DNA of 64,000 bases from JBKEAJ01 sp047975005 (GCA_047975005.1 JBKECW010000069.1:6396-70395); one strand, 5' to 3'. Numbered from the stretch's first letter, positions 1-9,800 are shown. Translations and numbers: made by a program. Notes: generated by a model from the letters alone, not told the origin.

Positions 1-16
1 AAAAGGATTTTATGCG

Positions 17-24
17 TACCTTTG
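17..24 (+). promoter_or_regulatory. Probable -7 element upstream of pheA
   Basis: TACCTTTG matches the Bacteroidota -7 consensus TAnnTTTG and lies about 70 bases before the pheA start. The -33 region would fall outside the window, so only half of the promoter can be judged. Confidence 0.35.
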
Positions 25-96
25 TTTTCAAATCGCTTACAGTGCATGATATTTGACAATTCAAACATCATACAACAACACAAAAAAAAATAATAC

Positions 97-933
97 ATGA
101 AACGAATTGCTATACAGGGAATTGCGGGCTCTTTTCACGAAGATGCGACACGAAAATATTTTGGAGAGGAAGTGAAAATTGTAGAGTGCCGAACTTTCAA
201 GCAGGTATGCGAAGCCGTAGACAACAACAAAGCTGATTATGCTGTGATGGCTATCGAAAACTCCATAGCAGGAAGTATATTAGGCAACTACGGTCTAATC
301 AGAGAGCATCATCTAAGGGTGCAAGGCGAGATTTACATACATATTAAGATGAACCTAATGGCAGTAAAGGGCGTGACAAAATCAGATATCAAGGAAATTT
401 TCTCGCACCCTGTGGCTATTGCCCAATGCCAAGAGTATCTTGCCACTACCCTTCCCAATGCTGTGGTAACTGAAAAAAGCGACACGGCAGCATCGGCAAA
501 AATTGTGAAAGAAAACAACCTGAAAAACACTGCCGCCATTGGAAATCAACGGTCTGCAGAGATATACGGCCTGAATATTATTGCCAAAGGCATTGAAACG
601 AACAAAAAGAACTACACCAGATTTTGGGTACTTTCAAAAAAGAATATACAAAACAAAGATGCCAACAAAGCGTCTATCTGCCTTGAGGTCGGGCATTATC
701 ACGGGGCTTTAGTGAATGTACTAAATATATTTGCAGAGAATAAAATTAACCTCACAAAAATTCAATCGGTACCAATCATAGGAAAACCAAACGAATACTT
801 TTTTCACCTAGACGTAGAATGGCAAAATATTACCGACTATGAAAGAGCAATACACGAAGTGCTAAAAGGAGCTTCGAGTGTGGCAATATTAGGAGAATAC
901 AAACACGGGGATGCCGAAATACACAAACAATAA
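97..933 (+). CDS. pheA: Prephenate dehydratase with ACT domain
   Basis: Converts prephenate to phenylpyruvate in phenylalanine synthesis, in the cytoplasm. The 278 residues have the normal layout of a stand-alone dehydratase: a PDT domain (about 1-180) with the ENS motif at 54-56 and the catalytic TRF motif at 174-176, then an ACT domain (about 193-270) for feedback control. The ACT domain keeps GALV (203-206), but the ESRP phenylalanine-binding motif reads IQSVP (222-226), so allosteric behaviour may differ from the E. coli or Staphylococcus enzymes. There is no fused chorismate mutase. The stop codon is followed directly by the ATG of an aminotransferase, so the two are co-transcribed and probably make the last two steps to phenylalanine. 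Confidence 0.95.
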   Translation: MKRIAIQGIAGSFHEDATRKYFGEEVKIVECRTFKQVCEAVDNNKADYAVMAIENSIAGSILGNYGLIREHHLRVQGEIYIHIKMNLMAVKGVTKSDIKEIFSHPVAIAQCQEYLATTLPNAVVTEKSDTAASAKIVKENNLKNTAAIGNQRSAEIYGLNIIAKGIETNKKNYTRFWVLSKKNIQNKDANKASICLEVGHYHGALVNVLNIFAENKINLTKIQSVPIIGKPNEYFFHLDVEWQNITDYERAIHEVLKGASSVAILGEYKHGDAEIHKQ

Positions 934-2229
934 ATGACCAATTTTCAGAAAATACCATCAGCAACAATAAGCAAAGCTATAGAAGAGCTTAGGATAAAGT
1001 CCTTGGACAACGCATCAATAAGACAAATAGTGGCACTTGCGAATATGCTTGAAACACAAACAGGCATAAAATTTATTCGGATGGAGATGGGAGTTCCCGG
1101 TTTGCCAGCCTGTCAAGTTGGCGTAGAAGCAGAGATTGAGGCACTCCGAAATGGTGTCGCCTCAAAATATCCACTTATCAATGGCATCCCACAACTTAAA
1201 CAGGCATGCTCTGATTTTGTAAAAACGTTTATGGGCATTGATATACTGCCCGATGGCTGCGTTCCTACAACAGGCTCAATGCAGGCAACTTACACAGCAC
1301 TCCTTGCTGTCAACAATCTAAAGAAAGGTAAGGATACTACCCTATTTTTAGACCCCGGCTTCCCGGTGCAAAAACAACAAATGCAAGTGCTTGGACTCAA
1401 ATATAAAGCATTTGATATTTACAAGCACAGAGGTAATAAACTGGAGGATAAGTTAAGGTCTTATCTAGAGATAGGAAACATTAGTTCTGTCATATACTCT
1501 AACCCCAACAACCCCTCGTGGATGTGTCTCACCGAACAGGAACTTGAAACAATTGGACGACTATCAAAAGAGTTTGAGTTTATCACACTCGAAGACTTGG
1601 CATATTTTGGGATGGACACAAGGAAGAACAAAAACACCAGCAGTACCAAACAAGCCACAATTGCTAAATACACAGACAATTACATTTTATTCTTATCTAG
1701 TTCTAAGATATTTTCCTACGCCGGACAAAGATGTGGCATGATTATTCTTTCTGACCATCTATATAGGACGGAATCTCAAGAACTAGGAGAACGATTTGGC
1801 ACATCGACACTTGGAGATGCGATAATTCTGAAAATATTATACGCTCTTTCTTCCGGCGTTTCCCATTCTGCCCAATATGCTCTTGCAGCAATGTTAGAAA
1901 AATCGGTATCAGGAGAGTTAGATTTTATTAGAGATACCATCGAATACTCAGAAAAAGCAAAAAAAGCAAAAGCTGTATTTGAAAGACATGGCTTCGGCTT
2001 GGTATACACCGACGACTTAGGAAGAGAAATAGGTGATGGTTTTTATTTTACATTAAACAAAGAAGGAGTTGACAACAACACACTAATGATGCAACTGCTT
2101 CAATATGGAATCAGCGCAATATCATTAAAAGAAACCGGGAGTGAATTTTCCGGCATAAGAGCCTGTGTTTCCAACATCACAAAAAAGCAAATTGAAGAGC
2201 TGGACGAACGATTGTCATTATTCAAATAA
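934..2229 (+). CDS. Class I/II PLP aminotransferase, probably aromatic amino acid synthesis
   Basis: Fold type I pyridoxal-phosphate aminotransferase of 431 residues. The Schiff-base lysine is K258 in an SSSK-IFSYAGQR context. The YSNPNNPS motif (PLP/substrate-binding Asn) and the LEDLAYFGMD stretch that carries the cofactor-ring Asp and Tyr are present. It begins at the base after the pheA stop, a zero-gap arrangement that suggests translational coupling. The likely reaction is transamination of phenylpyruvate (and perhaps 4-hydroxyphenylpyruvate or oxaloacetate) with glutamate. In Bacteroides an aminotransferase of this kind also follows pheA, but there the cluster usually continues with DAHP synthase and tyrA, which are absent here. 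The exact substrate cannot be read from sequence. Confidence 0.88.
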   Translation: MTNFQKIPSATISKAIEELRIKSLDNASIRQIVALANMLETQTGIKFIRMEMGVPGLPACQVGVEAEIEALRNGVASKYPLINGIPQLKQACSDFVKTFMGIDILPDGCVPTTGSMQATYTALLAVNNLKKGKDTTLFLDPGFPVQKQQMQVLGLKYKAFDIYKHRGNKLEDKLRSYLEIGNISSVIYSNPNNPSWMCLTEQELETIGRLSKEFEFITLEDLAYFGMDTRKNKNTSSTKQATIAKYTDNYILFLSSSKIFSYAGQRCGMIILSDHLYRTESQELGERFGTSTLGDAIILKILYALSSGVSHSAQYALAAMLEKSVSGELDFIRDTIEYSEKAKKAKAVFERHGFGLVYTDDLGREIGDGFYFTLNKEGVDNNTLMMQLLQYGISAISLKETGSEFSGIRACVSNITKKQIEELDERLSLFK

Positions 2230-2292
2230 CAATAGCCTATACTATTATCAACTGAATAAGCTATATTTGCGTGCTGATTTAAAATACAAGCT

Positions 2293-4284
2293 ATGTCCGC
2301 AGAGAAACGAATAATAGAGTTGCGCAAAGAATTGCACAAGCACAACCACCTATACTATATTGAAGCAAGTCCTATAATATCTGATTTTGAGTTTGACACA
2401 CTACTCAAAGAATTGGAGCAGCTTGAAAAAGAAAACCCACAGTTCGAGGATATAAACTCTCCTACCAAAAGAGTCGGAAGTGATACAAACAGCGAATTTG
2501 AGCAGGGCGAACACTCCGCACCGATGCTCTCGCTATCAAACACTTACAACACAAACGAACTTAGGGAATTCGATGCAAAGGTTGCAAAACTTCTTGACGA
2601 GGATAGATACTCCTACGTCTGCGAATTAAAATTCGACGGTTCATCCATAAGCCTCACTTACGAAGATGGAAAATTATCGAGAGCAACAACACGAGGAGAT
2701 GGTTCAAAAGGAGACATTGTCACCCACAATGTAAGAACGATTCATTCGATTCCACTTAGTCTCATTGCCCCTTACCCTTCGGTGTTTGAGGCACGAGGTG
2801 AAATCCTAATGCCTATCAGTGTATTTGACAAGCTAAATAAAAATCGCACAGAACAAGGAGAGCAAGCATTTGCAAATCCTCGCAATGCTGCGGCAGGAAC
2901 ATTAAAACTACAGAAGTCTTCAATAGTTGCACAACGCAAGCTCGATGCTTTTATATACGGGACTGTCGGCAGTCAACACCCATCAGGCAGTCATTATGAG
3001 AAGCTACAAGAAGCCTCTAGAATGGGCTTCAAAGTATCTGAGCACACCCAAAGATGTGATAATATTGAGGATGTGATAAGATACATTGATAAAGCTGACA
3101 AGCTCAGACACACCCTAGATTATGCCACTGACGGAGTTGTAATAAAAGTAGACTTAACAGCCCAACAAGACATACTAGGCTTCACCTCAAAATCGCCACG
3201 CTGGGCAGTCGCCTATAAATTCAAAGCCGAGCAAGCGCTCACGACATTGAACTCGGTCGATTTTCAAGTAGGCAGAACAGGCAATATCACGCCTGTTGCA
3301 AATCTGGAAGCTATACAACTGGCAGGAACAGTAGTCAGGAGAGCCTCACTACATAACGAAGATATTATAAATGAGCTAGATCTATATTACGGAGATTCGG
3401 TATTTATTGAAAAAGGAGGTGAAATTATCCCCAAGGTAGTGAGCGTGGAGAAATCCAAACGCCCTCCCAACGCACAAAAAGTTGTTTTTATCAGCAACTG
3501 CCCGGTCTGCAAGACAGAACTCAAAAAAGACGAAGGAGAAGCCCAGCACTACTGCCCCAATTCCAACCACTGTACACCACAGCTAAAAGGTCGTATTGAG
3601 CATTTTATAAGTCGCAAAGCCATGGACATTCAGGGAATAGGCAACGAGCTTGTAAATCAACTATTTGAAGCAGGTCTTATACGCAATAGTCTGGATTTGT
3701 ATTCTCTAAAAAAGAATGATGTGCTAAAATTAGAGCGTTTAGCAGAAAAATCCAGCGACAATCTCATAAAAGGCATATCCGAATCAAGAAAGATAAACTT
3801 CGAGAGATTGCTGTACGCACTAGGTATAAGACACGTAGGCGAAACTACTGCCAAAGATATAGCCCGACACTTCATGAGTTTCGCAGCCATAAGTAAGGCA
3901 TCAAAAGAAGAGCTCCTAGAAGTCAATGGAGTTGGCGATAAAGTTGCACGAAGTGTTATTTCTTTCTTCTCAGACAAAGACAATCTTGATATTGTAGAAA
4001 GAGTAAAAAGCATTGGACTCACAACGGAAATTGTAAGTCAATTACCAAGCACAAACAAACTAAGCGGCAAAACAATAGTTATTTCAGGGACATTTGAGAA
4101 CCACAGCAGGGAAGAAATAAAACAGCTTATCGAAGCAAATGGAGGTAAAAATGGAAGCAGTATTTCAAAAAACACAGACTATCTGCTTGCCGGCACCGGA
4201 ATAGGTCCCTCAAAAATATCTAAAGCCAAGGAACTTAACACTACAATTATTAAAGAATCAGAATTTGAATTAATGATTAAGTAA
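2293..4284 (+). CDS. ligA: NAD+-dependent DNA ligase
   Basis: Seals nicks in replication and repair using NAD+. The 663 residues are full length. Domain order is Ia, then the adenylation domain with the AMP-accepting lysine K113 in ELKFDG, the OB fold, a four-cysteine zinc finger (CPVC then CPNSNHC, near 390-415), helix-hairpin-helix repeats (RKAMDIQGIG onward), and a C-terminal BRCT domain (about 590-663, SGKTIVISGTFENHSREE). The ATG lies about 25 bases after a possible -7 element (TATATTTG, 2262-2269). It stands between the aromatic genes and the DUF6913/dapA block. Nothing in it looks damaged. Confidence 0.97.
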   Translation: MSAEKRIIELRKELHKHNHLYYIEASPIISDFEFDTLLKELEQLEKENPQFEDINSPTKRVGSDTNSEFEQGEHSAPMLSLSNTYNTNELREFDAKVAKLLDEDRYSYVCELKFDGSSISLTYEDGKLSRATTRGDGSKGDIVTHNVRTIHSIPLSLIAPYPSVFEARGEILMPISVFDKLNKNRTEQGEQAFANPRNAAAGTLKLQKSSIVAQRKLDAFIYGTVGSQHPSGSHYEKLQEASRMGFKVSEHTQRCDNIEDVIRYIDKADKLRHTLDYATDGVVIKVDLTAQQDILGFTSKSPRWAVAYKFKAEQALTTLNSVDFQVGRTGNITPVANLEAIQLAGTVVRRASLHNEDIINELDLYYGDSVFIEKGGEIIPKVVSVEKSKRPPNAQKVVFISNCPVCKTELKKDEGEAQHYCPNSNHCTPQLKGRIEHFISRKAMDIQGIGNELVNQLFEAGLIRNSLDLYSLKKNDVLKLERLAEKSSDNLIKGISESRKINFERLLYALGIRHVGETTAKDIARHFMSFAAISKASKEELLEVNGVGDKVARSVISFFSDKDNLDIVERVKSIGLTTEIVSQLPSTNKLSGKTIVISGTFENHSREEIKQLIEANGGKNGSSISKNTDYLLAGTGIGPSKISKAKELNTTIIKESEFELMIK

Positions 4285-4317
4285 AAATTCATATCTTTAC
4301 AACACTAAAAGCAAAGC

Positions 4318-4827
4318 ATGAGCATCAGAAACACAATATCTAAACACCTGCAAAACAAGCAGTTGAAAAAACACCAAAGGATTGTTGAATATAAAGATTT
4401 CTCAAAAATTAAAAGTTTTGGTATAATTGTCAGTCCGGAATACACCAAACAGCACCTATACCTGAAAGAAAAACTAAAAGCCAGCGCAATAAAAGACATC
4501 ACAGACATTACAATAAATCCCAAACTAAAGATTGAGAACTTGCAATCTATTGAGGACAGAACCTACAACAAAGCATGTTTTAACTATTGGCGTCTTCCAA
4601 AACACCCCGACGTAAAAGAATTTACACTCAAAAAGTTCGACATACTACTTGACCTGAGTGCAGACAATCCTCTCACCGAGGTAGTACATAGATTATCATT
4701 GGCAAAAATAAAAGTAGGAAACAAGAAGAATACTGGTAAAGAATACGACTTTATAATATCGCACGAAAATACAGACAATCACTTTATAGATTTGGTCATC
4801 CATTATTTACAAGAAATAAAAAGCTAG
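4318..4827 (+). CDS. DUF6913-family conserved protein next to dapA
   Basis: A 169-residue soluble protein with no signal peptide and no membrane segment. It is basic at the N terminus and has an alternating strand/helix pattern (SFGIIVSPE, FDILLDLSADNPLTEVVHRLSLAKIKVG, YDFIISHE). I recognise it as the Bacteroidota-specific DUF6913 type, which is typically found immediately upstream of dapA, as here with only 4 bases between stop and start. Its function is unknown. The conserved neighbourhood hints at a link with lysine or cell-wall precursor synthesis, but that is inference from position alone. Confidence 0.75.
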   Translation: MSIRNTISKHLQNKQLKKHQRIVEYKDFSKIKSFGIIVSPEYTKQHLYLKEKLKASAIKDITDITINPKLKIENLQSIEDRTYNKACFNYWRLPKHPDVKEFTLKKFDILLDLSADNPLTEVVHRLSLAKIKVGNKKNTGKEYDFIISHENTDNHFIDLVIHYLQEIKS

Positions 4828-4831
4828 TTTA

Positions 4832-5734
4832 ATGAATAATTTTGAGTTCAAAGGAGTTGGAGTTGCTCTTGTAAGTCCATTTAATCAAGACAATAAAATA
4901 GATTACAAGGTTTTGGAAAACCTTGTAAAATATCATATCGACAGGGGCACGGACTATATTGTAGCCTTGGGCACAACAGGCGAAGCTCCATGCTTATCGC
5001 TAGATGAAAAAAACGAGATAGTAAGGGTAATATGCTCAGTTACAGAGAAGAAAATACCTTTAGTCATAGGTGTCGGTGACAACGAGACACAATACTCAGT
5101 AGACAGTTTCGATGGTTACGATTTTTCGAAGATTGATGCGATAATGTCGTGTGTACCATATTACAACAAGCCTACACAACGAGGAATAATAGAGCACTTT
5201 AAGGCTATCGATAAACGATCACCCGTCCCCATCCTCCTATACAATGTACCTTCTCGCACGGGGGTAAACATGACCGCACAAACAACCTTAGAGTTGGCAC
5301 ATCATTCCAACAAGATTTGTGCAATAAAGGAGGCTGCCGGAGATGTAGTTCAAATATCAGAAATCATAAAAGACGCTCCAGATAATTTTGCAGTAGTGTC
5401 AGGCGATGATGCCCTAACTCTACCCACAATGAGCCTTGGAGGCAAAGGAGTCATTTCGGTTTTAGCAAATATTTATCCATCACTATGTGTAGACATGGTA
5501 AGAAAATTCTCGTCAGGGAAAATACACGAAGCTCGCGCCATACACAATCGCACCTTAGACTTGTGCAACCTCCTATTTGCAGAAGGCAATCCTTGCGGGA
5601 TAAAAGCGGCAATGTCCGAAATAGGATTATTACAAAATATTCTTAGACTTCCACTTGTTCCAGTTGCCAGTACAACACAGGAAGCAATTGCTAAGGAATT
5701 AAAGAATTATACCGACTTAAATACACAAATCTAG
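4832..5734 (+). CDS. dapA: 4-hydroxy-tetrahydrodipicolinate synthase
   Basis: Condenses pyruvate with aspartate semialdehyde, the first committed step to diaminopimelate and lysine. It is a 300-residue TIM barrel of normal length. The Schiff-base lysine is K166 in AIKEAAGD. The catalytic-relay tyrosine is Y137 in LLYNVPSRTG, and the substrate-binding GTTGE motif lies near residue 50. It is tightly spaced after the DUF6913 gene and only two bases before nspC. The later pathway gene dapB is in another cluster of this window (55808-56527). Confidence 0.96.
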   Translation: MNNFEFKGVGVALVSPFNQDNKIDYKVLENLVKYHIDRGTDYIVALGTTGEAPCLSLDEKNEIVRVICSVTEKKIPLVIGVGDNETQYSVDSFDGYDFSKIDAIMSCVPYYNKPTQRGIIEHFKAIDKRSPVPILLYNVPSRTGVNMTAQTTLELAHHSNKICAIKEAAGDVVQISEIIKDAPDNFAVVSGDDALTLPTMSLGGKGVISVLANIYPSLCVDMVRKFSSGKIHEARAIHNRTLDLCNLLFAEGNPCGIKAAMSEIGLLQNILRLPLVPVASTTQEAIAKELKNYTDLNTQI

Positions 5735-5736
5735 TA

Positions 5737-6900
5737 ATGAGCACGAGACAAGAGTTGGAAAGCAAGTTAAGTTCTTGCAAAATAGATGTGCCCGCATTTG
5801 TAATTAGCGAAGAACTTCTTGAAGAAAATCTAAAAAAAATCAAGTCCGTAGCCGATCTTGCCGGCATAGAAGTAATTCCTGCACTTAAAGCATCTGCCCT
5901 ATGGCAAACATTTCCGCAGATAAAGAAGTACTTTAATGCATTGGCTGCTAGTTCGCTTTGGGAGTCAAAGCTCTGTTTCGACCAATTTGGAGCCAAAGCA
6001 CACACCTACGCACCTGCATTCAACAACAGGAGTTTTAATGAAATTTGCAATTACTCAGACCACATAATATTCAACAGTATTGCCCAATTCGATAGGTTTT
6101 ACAATACGGCCAAGGGAAAAGGAATAAACAATATAGGACTTCGCGTAAATCCGGCATACTCTGATGTTAAAACAGACAAATACAATCCCTGCATAGAAGG
6201 CTCAAGGCTTGGTGTTCACCCTGACGATATGCCAGCGACGCTTCCATCAGGAGTAAACGGTTTGCATTTTCACGCATTATGCGAATCCGACTCATACTCA
6301 TTTGAAAGAGTATTCAACAGTTTTGAAAAGCATTATTCAAAATACCTAAATCAAATAGAATGGCTTAACATCGGAGGAGGACATCTTATAACACACAAAG
6401 ACTACGACACCGAGCATTTTATATCCCTTATAAAGAAATTTAAAGAAAAATACAGTCTAAAAATATACCTTGAATCCGGAGCTGCGCTAGTATGGCAAGC
6501 AGGATGGTTAATTTCACACATAGAAGATATAATCGAAAGCAAAGGAATTAAAATTGCTCTACTAGATGTGTCGTTTGCAGCACACATGCCCGATTGTCTT
6601 GAAATGCCTTACCAACCAGAGATAATAGGAGCATGCACAGAGCCTTCAGAAGCAGAGTACACCTACCGCATGGGAGGAAGTTCATGCCTCGCCGGAGACT
6701 GGATTGGCAATTGGGGCTTCCCTGCGCCTCTGAACGTTGGAGATAAAGTTATCTTTAAAGACATGATTCACTACACAATAGTAAAGACAAGCTACTTTAA
6801 TGGGGTTGAGCATCCATCAATACTAAGACTCACCAAAAACAATAGCATACAAGAGATGCGTGAGTTCAGCTATAGCGACTACAAAAACAGAGTTAACTAA
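5737..6900 (+). CDS. nspC: Carboxynorspermidine/carboxyspermidine decarboxylase
   Basis: PLP-dependent, fold type III decarboxylase that produces norspermidine or spermidine in the alternative polyamine pathway used by many gut bacteria. The 387 residues contain the PLP lysine K51 in PALKAS, the glycine-rich phosphate site (WLNIGGGHL) and the C-terminal catalytic region GGSSCLAGDWIGNWGF, which is diagnostic of the NspC branch and carries the active-site cysteine. Its usual partner, carboxynorspermidine dehydrogenase (Lys1-like), is not in the window. It starts 2 bases after dapA, so the two are probably in one transcript. Confidence 0.93.
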   Translation: MSTRQELESKLSSCKIDVPAFVISEELLEENLKKIKSVADLAGIEVIPALKASALWQTFPQIKKYFNALAASSLWESKLCFDQFGAKAHTYAPAFNNRSFNEICNYSDHIIFNSIAQFDRFYNTAKGKGINNIGLRVNPAYSDVKTDKYNPCIEGSRLGVHPDDMPATLPSGVNGLHFHALCESDSYSFERVFNSFEKHYSKYLNQIEWLNIGGGHLITHKDYDTEHFISLIKKFKEKYSLKIYLESGAALVWQAGWLISHIEDIIESKGIKIALLDVSFAAHMPDCLEMPYQPEIIGACTEPSEAEYTYRMGGSSCLAGDWIGNWGFPAPLNVGDKVIFKDMIHYTIVKTSYFNGVEHPSILRLTKNNSIQEMREFSYSDYKNRVN

Positions 6901-6975
6901 TTGCTTCACAAACTATTACGACTCAACATATAAATCTGTTGATAAATTTAGAGGAATTATATAGAAAACTATTGT

Positions 6976-6983
6976 TATATTTG
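6976..6983 (+). promoter_or_regulatory. Possible -7 element for clpC
   Basis: TATATTTG fits TAnnTTTG and is 28 bases before the clpC ATG, within the 111-base gap after nspC. There is no good TTTG at the -33 distance, so support is partial. Confidence 0.3.
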
Positions 6984-7011
6984 TTATCTATTTAAAGCAA
7001 AAAGATAAGAA

Positions 7012-9624
7012 ATGAATTCGAGTTTTTCATCATTTATTAGTGCCATTCTCAGCCATAGCAAAGAGGAAGCAAAAGCACTAGGCAATAAAAACATCCTACC
7101 TGAGCACATTCTGGTGGCTCTACTGAAACAAAACAATCACATAATAAACAAATACTTGTCTGACAAGTCTATCGAGAAGAACGATATAATAAGTCATATA
7201 GAAGCACACCTCAATACCAAATCAGCTAACACTAAACACCCTAAGGTAACTCTATTGTCCAAAGAGGCTAATAAGATAATAAACGACATGTTGTTGTTGT
7301 ATAAAACCCACCCTGCACGCAACGAAAATGAGGTTCTTTTATTTCTTGCAATGATGAAGCATCGGAACATTCTTTCAGCAGCACTCAATGATGCCGGATA
7401 TGACTTTGATACCATTGGTTCAGAGATCATTACAATATCGAGAGACACTTACAAAAATATCAATCTTTATGATATGCCAATAGAAGAAGACCATTGGTAC
7501 AAACACTTAGACCTTCCAATTGACGGCATATTTGATAATGATGACGATGATGAGAATGGCGATAGCGATGGCGATGATGAAGATGATGAAGATCTGGTAG
7601 TCCCTAATACTATAAGAAAGAAGAGTACTAGCAATACACCTGTGCTTGACAACTTCGGTTCGGATTTAACAGAAGCCGCTATGTCCGGAAAATTAGATCC
7701 AATTGTTGGCAGAGATAAAGAAATAGAACGTGTCATACAAATACTTTGCAGGCGAAAAAAGAACAACCCTGTCCTAATTGGCGAGCCAGGAGTCGGCAAG
7801 TCTGCTATTGCAGAAGGACTTGCAATCAGGATAAAAGATAAAAAAGTTTCCATGCTGTTGCAGAACAAAAGAATCATATCCTTGGATATGGGCTCGGTAG
7901 TAGCTGGGACAAAATATAGAGGTCAATTTGAATCTAGGATGAAAGCCATCCTAGAAGAGCTAAAAAAAGTCGACAATATCATCTTATTTATAGACGAGAT
8001 GCACACCATTGTCGGAGCTGGCGGAGCAGTAGGATCTTTAGACGCAGCCAACATACTAAAACCAGCACTTGCCAGAGGCGAAATACAATGTATTGGAGCA
8101 ACGACTCTTGACGAATATAGGAAGTTTATTGAAATGGACGGAGCATTAGAGCGTCGCTTTCAGAAAGTTCTGATTACCCCCTCCAGTGTGGAAGAGACGG
8201 TACAGATATTGCGTAATATCAAACCTCGTTATGAAGATCATCACAATGTTATTTTTACCGACGAAGCTATTGACGCATGTGTAAATCTGACCACCCGCTA
8301 CATTACTGACAGATGTTTGCCCGACAAGGCAATTGATGCAATGGACGAAGCTGGTGCAAGAGTACATATAAATACAGCAAATACACCTCCTATCTTCAAA
8401 AAGCTGGAAGACGAAATTAGTGATGCTGAATCCCAAAAGAAAGAGGCCGTAGACAAACAAGACTATTTGGCAGCTTCAAAATACCGCGATTTGGAAAAGT
8501 CCAAGAAGAAAGAACTTGAGCGACGTATTCAAGACTGGAAAAAATCCATGCAAAACAACAGAGAGAAGGTAACAGAGGAGAATGTCGCCGAAGTTATTTC
8601 ATTAATATCCGGGGTGCCAGTCCATAGAATAGCACAAGCAGAGGGCAAAAAGCTAATGAGCATGGTTCAAGATCTCAGAGGAAGCGTTGTAGGACAAGAC
8701 GATGCCATTGAAAAGGTATCAAAAGCCATCAAACGTAACCGAGCCGGTCTCAAAGACCCCAATAAGCCTATAGGTAGTTTTATCTTTTTAGGTCCCACCG
8801 GTGTTGGAAAAACTCAGCTTGCGAAAGTGTTGGCAACATATCTATTTGACAGTCCCGAGTCGCTTATCAGAATAGACATGAGTGAATACATGGAAAAATT
8901 TGCCGTTTCGAGATTAGTCGGAGCTCCTCCTGGATACGTCGGATACGAAGAAGGGGGGCAACTGACAGAACAGGTAAGAAGAAAACCATACAGTATAGTA
9001 TTGCTCGACGAAATAGAAAAGGCTCATCCCGACGTATTCAATTTGCTTCTGCAAATGCTCGACGAAGGCAGACTAACAGACAGCTTGGGTAGAAATATTG
9101 ACTTCCGAAATACAATTATTATAATGACCTCCAATGTCGGATCCCGACAACTCAAGGACTTTGGGCAAGGAGTCGGCTTCTCAACGAGGACCAGCGAAGA
9201 AGAAAATGACCACTCCAAATACGTAATAAAGAAGGCATTAAAACGTGCATTTGCCCCAGAGTTTCTAAATAGGATTGACGACGTTGTACTATTTAACAGC
9301 CTCACTAAAGAGGACATACACTCCATTATCGACATTGAGCTGAAAGAATTATACGCAAGAGTTGAGGAATTGGGACATAAACTAAAAATTACATCTACAG
9401 CCAAGGATTACATTGTAGAAAAAGGATATGACCCACAGTTTGGAGCAAGGCCGTTAAAGCGTTCAATTCAAAAATATATAGAGGATGCATTGGCAGAGGA
9501 AATAATAAACAATGAGTCAATCGAACATGCAACTATCACAGTCTCATTTGATAAGCGCACAAATAAGATAAAAATCAATGTCGTACAGCAGAAGAAACCC
9601 GCTACAAAAGACAAGAAAAAATAA
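7012..9624 (+). CDS. clpC: ClpC-type AAA+ unfoldase of the Clp protease
   Basis: Hexameric ATPase that feeds substrates to ClpP. The 870 residues contain an N domain (1 to about 150), an unusual Asp/Glu-rich linker (about 175-195, DDDDENGDSDGDDEDDEDL), AAA-1 with Walker A at 257 (GEPGVGKS), a middle region with a UVR-like segment (EAVDKQDYLAASKYRDLEK), and AAA-2 with Walker A at 594 (GPTGVGKT) and a D2-small C terminus. The UVR-like region and the short middle domain favour ClpC over ClpB. The acidic linker probably gives flexibility and I do not know a function for it. The C terminus is lysine-rich. A TATATTTG at 6976-6983 may be the -7 promoter element. Confidence 0.92.
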   Translation: MNSSFSSFISAILSHSKEEAKALGNKNILPEHILVALLKQNNHIINKYLSDKSIEKNDIISHIEAHLNTKSANTKHPKVTLLSKEANKIINDMLLLYKTHPARNENEVLLFLAMMKHRNILSAALNDAGYDFDTIGSEIITISRDTYKNINLYDMPIEEDHWYKHLDLPIDGIFDNDDDDENGDSDGDDEDDEDLVVPNTIRKKSTSNTPVLDNFGSDLTEAAMSGKLDPIVGRDKEIERVIQILCRRKKNNPVLIGEPGVGKSAIAEGLAIRIKDKKVSMLLQNKRIISLDMGSVVAGTKYRGQFESRMKAILEELKKVDNIILFIDEMHTIVGAGGAVGSLDAANILKPALARGEIQCIGATTLDEYRKFIEMDGALERRFQKVLITPSSVEETVQILRNIKPRYEDHHNVIFTDEAIDACVNLTTRYITDRCLPDKAIDAMDEAGARVHINTANTPPIFKKLEDEISDAESQKKEAVDKQDYLAASKYRDLEKSKKKELERRIQDWKKSMQNNREKVTEENVAEVISLISGVPVHRIAQAEGKKLMSMVQDLRGSVVGQDDAIEKVSKAIKRNRAGLKDPNKPIGSFIFLGPTGVGKTQLAKVLATYLFDSPESLIRIDMSEYMEKFAVSRLVGAPPGYVGYEEGGQLTEQVRRKPYSIVLLDEIEKAHPDVFNLLLQMLDEGRLTDSLGRNIDFRNTIIIMTSNVGSRQLKDFGQGVGFSTRTSEEENDHSKYVIKKALKRAFAPEFLNRIDDVVLFNSLTKEDIHSIIDIELKELYARVEELGHKLKITSTAKDYIVEKGYDPQFGARPLKRSIQKYIEDALAEEIINNESIEHATITVSFDKRTNKIKINVVQQKKPATKDKKK

Positions 9625-9642
9625 TAATTATCACACACACTA

Positions 9643-9672
9643 TTGCAGTTTAAATAAAAAGCTGTATCTTTG
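9643..9672 (+). promoter_or_regulatory. Bacteroidota-type promoter for tRNA-Lys and rpmE2
   Basis: TTG at 9643-9645, a 19-base spacer, then TATCTTTG at 9665-9672. This matches the sigma-ABfr consensus TTTG-N19-TAnnTTTG closely and is the best promoter in the window. It lies 38 bases before the tRNA. Confidence 0.7.
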
Positions 9673-9710
9673 CAACGCTTTTGTAAAAAAACAAGAGCAT
9701 TATAAATGTT

Positions 9711-9783
9711 GACTCAGTAGCTCAGTTGGTAGAGCACATCACTTTTAATGATGGGGTCCTGGGTTCGAGCCCCAGCTGAGTCA
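9711..9783 (+). tRNA. tRNA-Lys (anticodon TTT)
   Basis: A full cloverleaf can be drawn. The acceptor stem GACTCAG pairs with CTGAGTC (7 bp). The D arm is GCTC-AGTTGGTA-GAGC. The anticodon arm CATCA-CTTTTAA-TGATG has anticodon TTT. The variable loop is GGGTC, the T arm CTGGG-TTCGAGC-CCCAG, and the discriminator base is A. The 3' CCA is not encoded. A strong promoter lies upstream and rpmE2 begins 17 bases downstream, so the tRNA is probably cut from a common precursor with the L31 mRNA. Confidence 0.97.
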
Positions 9784-9800
9784 CTCTAAAGATTAGAAAA

